Shown here one piece after another: positions 20,768 to 28,890 of a stretch of DNA of 31,404 nt. Position 1 is the first letter of the stretch. Each line of letters opens with the position of its first letter. Under the pieces are notes generated by a model. That model was not told the DNA's origin. It saw nothing but the letters and a program-made list of their open reading frames with translations, and searched no databases. This DNA is from a virus, in IMG/VR virus record IMGVR_UViG_3300032893_000219, positions 1 through 31,404 of that record. One strand, 5' to 3'. Both the position numbers and the translations under genes were made by a program.

Positions 20768-22054
20768 TTACGAGCGGACCGCGACCGTCACGAACGGCGA
20801 CAGGTTGTTGCTGCCGTTGGCGGGCGTGATGGCGGCCGAGATCTTCGACTGGCCGTCGAGGCGGAAGGTCGTCCGGAAGGCCGTCGCATCTGCATCGAAA
20901 TACAGGTGCATCGAGGTCGCCGTCTCCATGCCGCCGGACTTGGTGATCGTCCGATAGTAGGAGAGATCCGCGAGCATGATGTCGCCCACCGTTCCCACCG
21001 TCTTCGCGTGCTGCGAGACGAGGATCGGGCGGCCGAGCAGCGTGCCGTAGGGAGTACCCTGCGCACCGGCCGAGATCGGCAGGTAAATCGGGTAGTTGCC
21101 GAGGGTCATCTGGAACAGCGACGGCAGGACATCGTTATTCAGCAGCCACACGGCGCGCGAGAATGACCCGGGCGGAAGCCGCGCGATCATGTTCGTCACG
21201 TTGCCGATGGTGACCGTCTTGCCGGTCTGGGAGCCGTCCTTCGCGACCGACACGACCGCGTTCGAGTTGAACACGCCGAGCGGGGTGCCGTTGCCGAGGC
21301 CCCAGAGAATGGCCTCGTTGGCCTTCCACCGGATGCTGTCGGCGACCTTGCCCGGGAGGTAGGACTCGAGGGCCGAGGTGTCCGCGAGGAGCTCGTCGGT
21401 CAGCGGCACCAGCGCCATGAGCTTATGCAGGCGCAGGGTCGTGGTGCTGAGCTTCGGCTTCGTCTGGGTCGCCGCAGAGGCCTCGACCTGCCAGTAAGCG
21501 CGGACGCCGTCCGTGCCCCAGGGCGTGGTTTCGTCCTTCGGGAACACCATGCTATTGCCCTGAACCGAGGTCTCGTCGGTGTACGGGATCAGCGAGTCTT
21601 CACCGAGCGAGAGCGTGTAGATCTCGCGGGCGAACTCCGGCGGGACCGCATAGCCGCCGTCGACGCCGGCCGCTTCGTTGCCGTAGGTCGTGGGCGCGGC
21701 CGCGAGGCGCTGGTCGGCAAAGTTGCGATCGATCGAGGCGTGCTTGACCGACTGGGCGAACTCCCCGAAGGTCTTGAACCCGCGCTTGCCGTCGAGGGCT
21801 GCGCGATCTTCGCCGCCGGTGATCAGCGCGTCGGGGGCGATCACCGCACCGACGGAGGCCTCGGCCGCCGCGAGCTCGCGCTCCCGGTCGATGGCCGCAT
21901 CGGCGGACCGGATGGCGGCGGTCGCCGCGGCGAATTCGGCCGTTTCGGCCTCGTTCAGGTCGCGGTCTTCGGACGTTGCCTTGTCGGTAATGGCGCGGGC
22001 GGCGGCGACTGCCTTCGCCTTGCGCGCCTGCAGCTCACGTAGACGCTTGTTCAT
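20768..22054 (-). CDS. Major capsid protein, HK97 fold
   Basis: This 428-residue protein is the main shell subunit. Residues 1-75 are helical and charged (the delta/scaffold part that the protease would remove), then come a FGEFAQSVKHA helix (about 97-107), GGYAVPPEFAREIYTLS (about 133-149), the DELLADTSALESYLPGK helix region (about 218-234) and the typical GNGTPLGVFN and GTPYGTLLGRPILVSQ blocks. The end with YFDADATAFRTTFRLDGQ is characteristic. Order protease then capsid, and length, are as expected. The ATG follows GGAG and a T-tract hairpin at 22076-22094. The exact protease cleavage site cannot be read from the sequence. Confidence 0.96.
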   Translation of the reverse strand: MNKRLRELQARKAKAVAAARAITDKATSEDRDLNEAETAEFAAATAAIRSADAAIDRERELAAAEASVGAVIAPDALITGGEDRAALDGKRGFKTFGEFAQSVKHASIDRNFADQRLAAAPTTYGNEAAGVDGGYAVPPEFAREIYTLSLGEDSLIPYTDETSVQGNSMVFPKDETTPWGTDGVRAYWQVEASAATQTKPKLSTTTLRLHKLMALVPLTDELLADTSALESYLPGKVADSIRWKANEAILWGLGNGTPLGVFNSNAVVSVAKDGSQTGKTVTIGNVTNMIARLPPGSFSRAVWLLNNDVLPSLFQMTLGNYPIYLPISAGAQGTPYGTLLGRPILVSQHAKTVGTVGDIMLADLSYYRTITKSGGMETATSMHLYFDADATAFRTTFRLDGQSKISAAITPANGSNNLSPFVTVAVRS

Positions 22055-22075
22055 GATTCATGCTCCGTAGAAATG

Positions 22076-22094
22076 AAAAACCGCCTTCCGGCGG
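22076..22094 (-). terminator. Terminator-like hairpin before the capsid gene
   Basis: On the minus strand CCGCC-GGAA-GGCGG (22094-22081) is followed by five T (22080-22076). The loop is a GNRA tetraloop. CGGAGCATGAATC and the capsid ATG follow within 25 bases. The gap between protease stop (22170) and capsid start (22054) contains nothing else I recognise. Confidence 0.78.
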
Positions 22095-22169
22095 CTGATG
22101 GATAGGTCGACACTTCGGCCATCGGGCCGATTGCCGCTGCTCAACGGAGCACCGGCTGCGGGCGTGTCC

Positions 22170-23099
22170 TTAGCCCACAATCTCCAGTTCGCGCTTCGCC
22201 GCCTGTAGCCGGGTCGCGTTCTGCGGCCTCGTGGCTGCCCGGGCGCTGCGCTGCATCTTCTTGATCACATCGTCGAACGTCGCGATGCCGTCGACCATGT
22301 TCCGGCCGAGCGCATCCTCGGCGCCGAGCACGCGGCCCTGGCCCATGTTGTCGCGGACATCACCCACGCCGACCCCGCGGCCACGCGCGACCGCCTTCAC
22401 AAAGGCGCCGTAATAGTCGTCGATCCGGGTCTGCATGAAGGCCTGCGCCTCGGCGTCCAGCGGCTCGTAGGCGTTGCCCTCGACCTTGAACTTGCCGGCG
22501 CTGATCAGCGTCACCTTGACGCCGTCGTCCTCGAGGGCCTTCGAGTAGTCGTAGTGCGCCTGCCAGACGCCGATCGACCCGACCTCGCCGCTCGGGGTGA
22601 CGTAGAGCTCCGAGGCGGATGCGCCGATCCAGTACGCGGCCGACGCCGCGAGCGAGTTGGCGATCGCGACGATCGGCTTCGCGCCGCGCGACTGATAGAT
22701 CTCGTCGGCGAGCTCCGGCGTGCCGTAAACAGACCCTCCCGGGCTGTCGATGTCGATCAGCACCTGGGAGACCGACGGATCGGCGATCGCGTCCCGAAGC
22801 GCCTGCGTGAAGCGCTGGGTGCTCACCGATCCGGGCCCGCTGACGTCGTCGACCATATTGCCGCGCTGCGTCACGACGCCATAGAGCGGCAGGACGGCGA
22901 TCGAGCCAGGCTGGGCCGAGACCGAGGCCTTCCTCGCCTCTCGCGCATCCCGAGCGGCCTTGATCTCCTCGGCGGTCCTCTCGGACGCCGGGATGCCGGC
23001 CTGCCAGCGTGCCATCACGCCGGCAAAGGCTCGCATGCGCTCGGGCATGAGCGCCCAGGGCGTCGAGAGAAATTCGGAAATCAGCAGCTCACGCTTCAT
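22170..23099 (-). CDS. Head maturation protease, S49 (SppA-like) family
   Basis: This 309-residue protease would process the capsid precursor. The start MKRELLISEF at 23099 overlaps the portal gene by 11 bases; a longer frame upstream is portal shadow. The S49 core is clear: GSIAVLPLYGVVTQRG (about 65-80), LIDIDSPGGSV (about 114-124, oxyanion region), the nucleophile Ser153 in NSLAASAAYWI, GSIGVW (about 174-179) and the general base lysine in SAGKFKVEGNAYEPL (Lys205, less likely Lys203). The C-terminal part (about 225-309) is helical and could act as scaffold, as in lambda C/Nu3, but no internal start stands out. It is located between portal and capsid as usual. Confidence 0.95.
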   Translation of the reverse strand: MKRELLISEFLSTPWALMPERMRAFAGVMARWQAGIPASERTAEEIKAARDAREARKASVSAQPGSIAVLPLYGVVTQRGNMVDDVSGPGSVSTQRFTQALRDAIADPSVSQVLIDIDSPGGSVYGTPELADEIYQSRGAKPIVAIANSLAASAAYWIGASASELYVTPSGEVGSIGVWQAHYDYSKALEDDGVKVTLISAGKFKVEGNAYEPLDAEAQAFMQTRIDDYYGAFVKAVARGRGVGVGDVRDNMGQGRVLGAEDALGRNMVDGIATFDDVIKKMQRSARAATRPQNATRLQAAKRELEIVG

Positions 23100-24693
23100 C
23101 GTTTTCCCCTTCGGCGGCCACCAGCGCGGCCAGGTGGGCCGGCGCGGCGTCTTCCCAGTCGCGCAACGTCGTCTCGATGTCACTCGACAAGAGAGCCTCG
23201 GCGAGTTGCTGGTCGCACCACTGCGCCGCAGTCTCGGCGGAGCAGCCCATCGAGGACGCAACGTATGCGCGGTGCTTGGCGTAGAACTCTCCGGCGGCTT
23301 TACCGCCGCCATCGGTCCAGCAGGCTCGGCGCAGGGCCTGCGTCTCCTTTCGGACCACCCGCCCGGCCACCGCGAGCACGAGGCGCTCCTGCCAGGCGCT
23401 GCCCTGCTTCTTAGGGCGGCCAGGGGGCGGAGGCGGCGTCTGCGGCTCGCCCTTGTCGGTCGAGTCGCCAGGTGCGGGAGGCTGGCCGGCGTCAAGCGCC
23501 TCGTCGTCCTCTTCCGCGTCCTTGACCGTGACCATGTTGAGCGGCTGCAGCGGCTCGTCGAGCCCCGGGAGCGGGTTGCGGTTCTCCGACGCGCGGGCCT
23601 CGTTGCGAGTCAGCCAGCCGTTCTGAATGCCGGACTGGTAATAGGCCGAGCGCGCGGTCTGATCACCCCGCAGGAAGCGCGAGAAGTCGAACTCGACCTC
23701 GAGCTCTTCCTGGTCTCCTTCCAGCAGGAGATCCGCCTCGATCGAGGCCTCCCAGCGCTCGGCCCACGGGGTCATCGTGTTCGTGATGAACTCGAGCGAT
23801 TGCTGCTCGATGTTCGAGAAGGTCGCTTTCGAGAGGTCGCCGATCAGGTGCGGCGGGACCCGGAACAGGCGCGCGATGTCGGCGACCTGAAATTGCCGGG
23901 TCTCGAGAAACTGGGCGTCGTTGTTCTTCATCCCGAGCTCGTGGAATTTCATCCCGAACTCGAGGACGCCGACCTTGTGGCGGTTTCCGCCCGTCTGCGC
24001 GTTCTGCCATGATTCCCGGAAGGTATCCCGGGCCGCCTTGTCCTTGAACGTGCCCGGGTGCTCGATCCAGCCGCCAGGGCGGGCGTCGTTGCGGAAGAAT
24101 CGGGCGCCGTATTCCTGCGCCGCTAGCCCCATGCCGATCGATTCCCGCGCGACCTCGATCACCGACAGGCCCATGACGCCGTCGGAGGATAGCCCTCGGA
24201 GGTGCCAGACCTGGTCTCGGGTCAGGACGATCTCGCTGCCATCTGCAAGCCGCTGCCGGTAACGATAGCCGCCGTTCACGAGAGGCTCGACCCGGATGTT
24301 GTCCGGGTGGATCGGCACGAGCTCCGTGATCTCGCCGCGGCCGTTCGTGTACGTGCGGTTGTAGGCGTTGCCGCGCAGGCAGAGATGGCCCTCGAGCATC
24401 TCCCGCCACTCGAAACCGTTCTGGTATTCGTTCGGCTGCCGCGCGATGAGCGGATAGAGCCAGTGATCGGTCGCCGGGATCTTCGCGTTGTTCGCGTCCC
24501 GCCGGTAGAGCTTGAACGGCAGCACCGCAAAGGTCTCGGAGAGCACGCGCACGCATGCGTAGACCGCCGACAGGCGCATCGCGGTCTCGGCGGACACGCG
24601 CACACCGGCGCTCGACCGCACCGAAACCGGCTCGAACCAGAAATTACCCCACGGTGAGCGGTCATCCATCGCGGAGCGGGAGCTCAGGAACAT
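23089..24693 (-). CDS. Portal protein, HK97 family
   Basis: This 534-residue protein forms the dodecameric DNA entry ring. Recognised blocks include SAETAMRLSAVYACVRVLSE (about 34-53), LPFKLYRR, EWREMLEGHLCLRGNAYN (about 95-112), QVWHLRGLSSDGVMGLSVI (about 160-180) and RLFRVPPHLIGDL (about 260-272), then ERWEASIEADLLL. After about residue 395 there is an acidic and proline-rich linker (PPAPGDSTDKGEPQTPPPPP) and a C-terminal helical extension of about 100 residues that standard HK97-type portals of about 420 residues lack. The ATG overlaps the small membrane gene by one base (TAATG). Confidence 0.95.
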   Translation of the reverse strand: MFLSSRSAMDDRSPWGNFWFEPVSVRSSAGVRVSAETAMRLSAVYACVRVLSETFAVLPFKLYRRDANNAKIPATDHWLYPLIARQPNEYQNGFEWREMLEGHLCLRGNAYNRTYTNGRGEITELVPIHPDNIRVEPLVNGGYRYRQRLADGSEIVLTRDQVWHLRGLSSDGVMGLSVIEVARESIGMGLAAQEYGARFFRNDARPGGWIEHPGTFKDKAARDTFRESWQNAQTGGNRHKVGVLEFGMKFHELGMKNNDAQFLETRQFQVADIARLFRVPPHLIGDLSKATFSNIEQQSLEFITNTMTPWAERWEASIEADLLLEGDQEELEVEFDFSRFLRGDQTARSAYYQSGIQNGWLTRNEARASENRNPLPGLDEPLQPLNMVTVKDAEEDDEALDAGQPPAPGDSTDKGEPQTPPPPPGRPKKQGSAWQERLVLAVAGRVVRKETQALRRACWTDGGGKAAGEFYAKHRAYVASSMGCSAETAAQWCDQQLAEALLSSDIETTLRDWEDAAPAHLAALVAAEGENDEA

Positions 24694-24848
24694 TAGAACT
24701 TCCTCGCCATGGAGGCCGTCACCAGCGTCAGCGCAATCACGATCGCGCCGACGAGGATCAGGGCGCGCGGGATGCTCAGCAGGCCTTCGCCGATGCCGAT
24801 CAGGAGCACGCCGGCGGCCATGGACCCGTTATAGATTGCTGGCTTCAT
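24693..24848 (-). CDS. Small two-span membrane protein between terL and portal
   Basis: This is 51 residues, starting MKPAIYNGSMAAGVLLIG. Two hydrophobic stretches (about residues 10-25 and 28-46, the second LILVGAIVIALTLVTA) are separated by GEGLLSIPR; the end SMARKF is basic. The ATG lies inside the terL stop (ATGA), and the stop overlaps the portal start (TAATG), so it is firmly embedded in the packaging operon. Very small membrane proteins at this location occur in several proteobacterial siphophages. The function is unknown; anchoring of packaging at the membrane or superinfection exclusion are only possibilities. Confidence 0.75.
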   Translation of the reverse strand: MKPAIYNGSMAAGVLLIGIGEGLLSIPRALILVGAIVIALTLVTASMARKF

Positions 24849-26551
24849 ACCACCGTAAGCTCGTAGTCGGCCCCGATTGTCACGAGGCCTGTCTGGTTGG
24901 CCATGGCGCGGTTCATCGCCATGCAGAGCGCGACGAAGCCGTCGATCTTCTTTTCCTCGCGCTCTTTGCGCGGATAGACGTTATCTTTCGCGTCCATCTT
25001 CGCGACGACATTGCTCATCATCCAGGTCATGACCGGGTCGCCGTCGTGCTCGAGCTTGCGGTCCCGGATCAGCGCGTCGATCTGCTTCATCGGCTCGCTC
25101 AGGCTCAGCACCGTCGGCCGGACCTCGACGCATGGCAGCCCTGCGTTCATGAGCTCCGTCACGAGCATCGTCGCCTGGAAGGGGTCATAGGCCAGCGCCT
25201 CGACCTGAAACCGGGTCGCGAGCGCCACCACGTCCTCGAGGATGCGGTTAAAGTCGATGATGTTGCCGTCCGTGACGGTCAGGATCCCGGCCCGGGCCCA
25301 CGCCCGATAATGGTCGTTCTGCGGCAGCTGCACCGTCTCGTCGGGCAGGTAGTACCGGCCGAATCGCGCATACCGGCCGTTCTCGCCCGGAAACAGCAGC
25401 TCGACGGCCGCGATGTCGATTTTCGAGGCCAGGTCCATGCCGAGCAGGCATCGCTTGCCGGCGAAAGCCTCGAGCTCGATCGCCGCCTTGCACTCGGCCC
25501 AACGCTGCATGTTGATGAACGCGTCGCGGGCGCTTTCCCAGATATTCAGGTGCTTCGTCTTGAAGACACCCTGTTTCCGGGGATTGCTGATCGCATCGCG
25601 CAGCTGGCTCTGCAGGAACTCGATCGAGACCGACACCCCGGCGTTCGGGTTTGCCTTCCGGATCGCAATTTCGCTCGTCCAGTCGTCGTCCGGGTCCGCG
25701 GCAAAGATCACCCCGAAATGGGTGTCGTCCTTGGCGGTGCCCTCGAGGATCTTCTGCACCGTCAGCCAGTCGTCATAGCACGGCCCGGCGATGTTGTAGC
25801 CGGCCGTCGAGATCACCAGGAGGAGCGGCTGCTCGCGCGCTCCCATGCCCGTCAGCATCGTGTCGTACAGGTCCGCCGTGTCGTGCTCGTGGTATTCGTC
25901 CACGATCGCGCAATGCGGGCTCGCGCCGTCGCCAGGCTTTCCGATGATCGGCTCGAACTTCGACGCGTCCTCGAGCCGGATCATGTTCGAGGCGTTGACC
26001 GTGACCCCGAGGCCCTCCGGCAGCAGCGGCTCGGCGAGCGCCATCTGCCGGGCCGGCCCGAAGACCTCCCAGGCCTGTTTTTCGGTCGTGGCGCCCGAGT
26101 AGACCTCGGCGCCTGGCTCGCCATCGACCGCGAACATGTACCAGCCGATGCCGGCGCCGATGATCGACTTACCGTTTTTTCGCGGCTCGTATAGCGAGGC
26201 CTTGCGGAATCTTCGGCGCCGGGTCCCCTTGCGGACCCATCCGAAAATGTTCATCACGACGAAGCACTGCCAGCCCTCGAGCTTCAGCTGCCGGGCGCCC
26301 GGATTCTTCGGGTCGCGCCGGGCCCACCGCCCTTTTACGTGCGGCAGCAGCTCGAGAAACCGGCAGGCCCGCTCGGCGAGCTCCGGCTCGAACTTGAACC
26401 GGAAGGCCTTCGTCCGTTCGGCGCGCCGATCGGCGAAGTACCGCTCGCACGCCAGGCGCTCCCACTTCCCGGCAGGCCTGCGCCCGGCGATCGCGTCGCG
26501 GGCATACTTCTCGGCAGCCGTGACGTGCGGCCGCCGCGGCGCTTTCTTCAC
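24845..26551 (-). CDS. terL: Terminase large subunit
   Basis: This 568-residue packaging motor and nuclease belongs to the Terminase_1/HK97 gp2 type. The ATPase part has a Walker A variant EPRKNGKS (about 122-129) and Walker B CAIVDEYHEH with Asp218 and Glu219, followed by motif III (LLLVISTAGYN). The nuclease part has an acidic residue in LLGMDLASKIDIAAVEL (Asp373), YDPFQA (Asp456) and a third in the KKIDGFVALCMAMNRA region. The N-terminus is basic. The ATG overlaps the terS stop (ATGA). Length and motif order are standard. Confidence 0.96.
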   Translation of the reverse strand: MKKAPRRPHVTAAEKYARDAIAGRRPAGKWERLACERYFADRRAERTKAFRFKFEPELAERACRFLELLPHVKGRWARRDPKNPGARQLKLEGWQCFVVMNIFGWVRKGTRRRRFRKASLYEPRKNGKSIIGAGIGWYMFAVDGEPGAEVYSGATTEKQAWEVFGPARQMALAEPLLPEGLGVTVNASNMIRLEDASKFEPIIGKPGDGASPHCAIVDEYHEHDTADLYDTMLTGMGAREQPLLLVISTAGYNIAGPCYDDWLTVQKILEGTAKDDTHFGVIFAADPDDDWTSEIAIRKANPNAGVSVSIEFLQSQLRDAISNPRKQGVFKTKHLNIWESARDAFINMQRWAECKAAIELEAFAGKRCLLGMDLASKIDIAAVELLFPGENGRYARFGRYYLPDETVQLPQNDHYRAWARAGILTVTDGNIIDFNRILEDVVALATRFQVEALAYDPFQATMLVTELMNAGLPCVEVRPTVLSLSEPMKQIDALIRDRKLEHDGDPVMTWMMSNVVAKMDAKDNVYPRKEREEKKIDGFVALCMAMNRAMANQTGLVTIGADYELTVV

Positions 26552-26949
26552 AGCTTGGCGAACGGATTACCCGACTCGTCCGCTTCCTTCACCGGCGCGA
26601 TCTTCGTGCGCGCGGCCGGCGTCATCCCGAGCTGCCCGAGCCACTGGCGGAGCTCGGCGGAGAGCTTCCCGAAGTTGGGGTGCATTGCCGCCATCGGGCC
26701 GATCGCCCAGATGCCAGCCAGGCACCGGGCCGCGGCTTCGACCGCGACCTCGTCGGAGCTCGTAAGCGCCACCTTCGGCAGGCGCTCGACGATGTAGCGC
26801 CAGGCGGGCACTGTGTCTTCGCTCATATGCGTCGGCGGGTCGCGCTCGAATGGTCCGGCACCGGCGGCGTCGACCCTGCGTCGGCTCGGGTCCTTCTTGA
26901 AGGCACCGCGGAGCTCGAGGACCTTGGCGGGAGTGCGTGGACGGCCCAT
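26548..26949 (-). CDS. terS: Terminase small subunit, P27 family
   Basis: This 133-residue protein begins MGRPRTPAKVLELRGAFKKD, the typical start of P27/Terminase_4 small subunits, followed by EDTVPAWRYIVERLPKVALT and a helical region AAARCLAGIWAIGPM; the C-terminal segment ELRQWLGQLGMTPAARTKI is also a family hallmark. It recognises the packaging start and regulates the large subunit. The ATG lacks a strong ribosome sequence. The 103-base gap before it (26950-27052) is relatively AT-rich, with no promoter I would defend; a packaging site could lie there. Confidence 0.92.
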   Translation of the reverse strand: MGRPRTPAKVLELRGAFKKDPSRRRVDAAGAGPFERDPPTHMSEDTVPAWRYIVERLPKVALTSSDEVAVEAAARCLAGIWAIGPMAAMHPNFGKLSAELRQWLGQLGMTPAARTKIAPVKEADESGNPFAKL

Positions 26950-27052
26950 CTCAAAACTCGCTTACCGGCTTCCCATTTTGCGGATGTGAAAATTTGAGGT
27001 GGCGCACGGTCCCGGCGCGAATTGCCGTGGAGATTGCGTGCCCCTTACCTAA

Positions 27053-27952
27053 TCAAAGACTTACAGACTGTTCGAGCGCGACCGTCGAGGCATCCGCGCG
27101 TCCATTCATCCATTCGACAAAGTCGACGAACCGTTGCGTTCCTTTGATCTGATTGCATAACCGGCATAAGCACTGCACGTTGTCCATCGTATGCGGGCCG
27201 CCACGCGATATCGGAACGATGTGATCCAGCTGAGGTGCGTTATCCTTTATCAGGCCCATCAATGACCTTGGCGTTTCGCATCCGCAGGCTTGGCACCGCC
27301 AGCCGTCTCGCTCGAACACATCTATCCTTCTAACGTGCTCGTGTGCGACGCCGTAGTAGCGCGCCCTCGCTGCGCTAGACGTTCGATGGCGCGTCCCCTT
27401 CTCTTTGCAGGCCGCGCGGCAATAGCGCGTACCATGCCATCGCGAGGAGAATGCGCGCCCACAAGACGCGCAATTTTTAAAATAAACGCACCACACCGAT
27501 CGTCCGCCGTCGGAGTTATCGGCTTTCTCCTTGCGGTCCGCGACGTCGCATTCGCGACTGCAAAACCTAGTCCTGTTTGACTCCTTCGGAATGAACGATG
27601 TTCCGCAATGCTCGCAAGAAGCAAGACTTCTTCGCTTTTGTGCAGCAAGTTTTTTCGCGCAATCGGTCCCGCAAACCCTCCGGGACCCGCCCCGCAAATT
27701 CCATCGACTTAGACTAGCAACCATAGGCGTCGAGCAGATCGAACAATACCCGGCAATGAAGACGGTCTTCGGTCCACGCTTCGGCTTTGATGAACGCAGC
27801 CTTCTGCTTCGCTTCTCTGCTTTTGCCTTTCGCTCGTCGCGCGATGCGTAATTGCATTCGGCGCTGCAATATTTCGCGTGCTTTCCGCTCGAAACAAACA
27901 CCTTCGTCGGCTTGCCGCAAAAGCGACAGCCGCTATCATGGCAATCAGCCAT
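27053..27952 (-). CDS. HNH endonuclease with four treble-clef zinc fingers
   Basis: This 299-residue protein begins after a GAGGAGG ribosome site. Four CxxC...CxxxC units (CRFC/CSAEC, CSIC/CGTDC, CEHC/CSREC, CASC/CRAAC) cover about residues 8-185. A C-terminal HNH domain follows (about 215-285): RDGWRCQACG, LDHIVPISRGG, DNVQCLCRLCN and a closing QIKG, with Asn at the last metal position as in HNN variants. The fingers would bind DNA and the HNH part would nick or cut it. Codon and base use are visibly less GC-rich than in neighbouring genes, for example the AT-rich run near 27475. With a second HNH gene next door, a mobile homing-type nuclease is the best reading. Confidence 0.85.
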   Translation of the reverse strand: MADCHDSGCRFCGKPTKVFVSSGKHAKYCSAECNYASRDERKAKAEKRSRRLRSSKPKRGPKTVFIAGYCSICSTPMVASLSRWNLRGGSRRVCGTDCAKKLAAQKRRSLASCEHCGTSFIPKESNRTRFCSRECDVADRKEKADNSDGGRSVWCVYFKNCASCGRAFSSRWHGTRYCRAACKEKGTRHRTSSAARARYYGVAHEHVRRIDVFERDGWRCQACGCETPRSLMGLIKDNAPQLDHIVPISRGGPHTMDNVQCLCRLCNQIKGTQRFVDFVEWMNGRADASTVALEQSVSL

Positions 27953-27983
27953 GCAGCCTCCTCGACAGGTTGTGTGGTCAGAG

Positions 27984-28020
27984 GCCGGTCAGCGTTGACG
28001 CGCTGGCCGGCTTCGTTTTA
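27984..28020 (+). terminator. Terminator-like hairpin pointing rightwards, between the two HNH genes
   Basis: On the plus strand GCCGGTCAGCG (27984-27994) and CGCTGGCCGGC (28001-28011) pair with one mismatch around TTGACG and are followed by TTCGTTTTA. The T-tract is on the plus strand, opposite to both flanking genes. It would stop antisense transcription, or it may be a leftover of an inserted cassette. Read on the minus strand it has no T-tract. Confidence 0.45.
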
Positions 28021-28392
28021 TGACTTCGCGGAGCGTCCGAACGACTGCTCGCGTGCCGTGCGTGCGTTGTGACACGACTCGCATAGCGCGCGGAGGTTAC
28101 TCGGCTCGAGCCGGAGCTCCGGCGCCTGGCTGATCGGCACGATATGGTCGACGACCGTTGCCGGCGTCGTGCGGCCACGCTCGGAACAGAACCGACACAG
28201 CGGCTCGCGCCGCAGCACGTAAGCTCGCAGCTTGCGCCATGTCTCATCGTAGCCGCGCTCTTGAGGCGTGCCGCGGTCTCGGTCCTGATAGCGTCGCAGC
28301 GCCTGCTCGTGCTTCTTGCAGCGCCGTGTTCCACGTGGCACAAGCGCCCGGCAGCCCGGGTGCGTGCAACCATGCGGAGCGGCGAACGGCAT
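28018..28392 (-). CDS. HNH endonuclease (terminase-associated, HK97 gp74-like)
   Basis: This 124-residue protein has a short N-terminal zinc motif (CTHPGCRALVPRGTRRCKKH, about 8-27), the RGYDETWRKLRAYVLRREPLC... lead-in, then the HNH motif: DHIVPIS (about 82-88) with the catalytic His, NLRALCESCHNART with the Asn and final His. Small HNH proteins of this size beside terminase genes are required with the terminase for specific DNA cutting in HK97-type phages. Here a larger HNH gene separates it from terS, which is unusual. Its ATG follows the upstream stop by three bases. Confidence 0.9.
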   Translation of the reverse strand: MPFAAPHGCTHPGCRALVPRGTRRCKKHEQALRRYQDRDRGTPQERGYDETWRKLRAYVLRREPLCRFCSERGRTTPATVVDHIVPISQAPELRLEPSNLRALCESCHNARTAREQSFGRSAKS

Positions 28393-28395
28393 CGA

Positions 28396-28890
28396 TCAGC
28401 TCACCACGATGTCGATCGTGGCGTCGTCCTGCGTGCCATCCGAGAAGGTCACGTGATTGGTGAGGCGGTAAATGCCGCCGGTCGTGCCACCCGTGACGAG
28501 CGTGTATGCCTGCTGCGTCGAGTACGAATTCGTAATGCTCTGACCGCTGAGCGTGATGCCGGTCGGAACGTTCGGCCAGGTGCTGCCCGAGATCGTCTTG
28601 CGCAAACCGCTCGCGCTCAACGCACAGCAGGTCCACACGACCGATCCGTCGGTGACCGTTGCACCGATGACTGCGGCCTGATTCCAGGACGGCTCTTTGT
28701 CGCCGTCGCTCTGGCCGCCTGTCGTGCACTGGTACTCAAAGCCGTTCGCGACCGTCGGGCGAACGTGCTGGCCGGCCGTGTAGGCGAAGGCCGGCTGCCA
28801 GAAATTGAGGCACTTCGCGGTCCAGTCGACGATCGTCGGCTCGATGGCCGTCGCAGACTGCCGCAGCGTGCCATTCGGCCGAGTGCTCAT
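28396..28890 (-). CDS. Putative structural protein with CBM5/12-like segment
   Basis: This 164-residue protein has, at about residues 30-88, the segment FAYTAGQHVRPTVANGFEYQ through CTTGGQSDGDKEPSWNQA to GSVVWTC. It resembles the small chitin/sugar-binding domains (CBM5/12 type) and phage structural repeats. The C-terminal half is beta-rich (IYRLTNHVTFSDGTQDDAT). Its ATG overlaps the upstream stop (ATGA). This kind of protein is often found with other beta-rich genes upstream of the terminase in proteobacterial siphophages. Attachment to the head or tail surface is inferred; there is no enzymatic motif. Confidence 0.62.
   Translation of the reverse strand: MSTRPNGTLRQSATAIEPTIVDWTAKCLNFWQPAFAYTAGQHVRPTVANGFEYQCTTGGQSDGDKEPSWNQAAVIGATVTDGSVVWTCCALSASGLRKTISGSTWPNVPTGITLSGQSITNSYSTQQAYTLVTGGTTGGIYRLTNHVTFSDGTQDDATIDIVVS

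Noticed and set aside
23100-23495. Upstream extension of the S49 protease to 23495
   Set aside because: The extension reads as a Ser/Arg/Pro-rich shadow of the portal C-terminus; MKRELL at 23099 is the natural start.
24836-26194. 452-codon plus-strand frame opposite terL
   Set aside because: High-GC antisense shadow of the terminase large subunit without motifs or a ribosome site.
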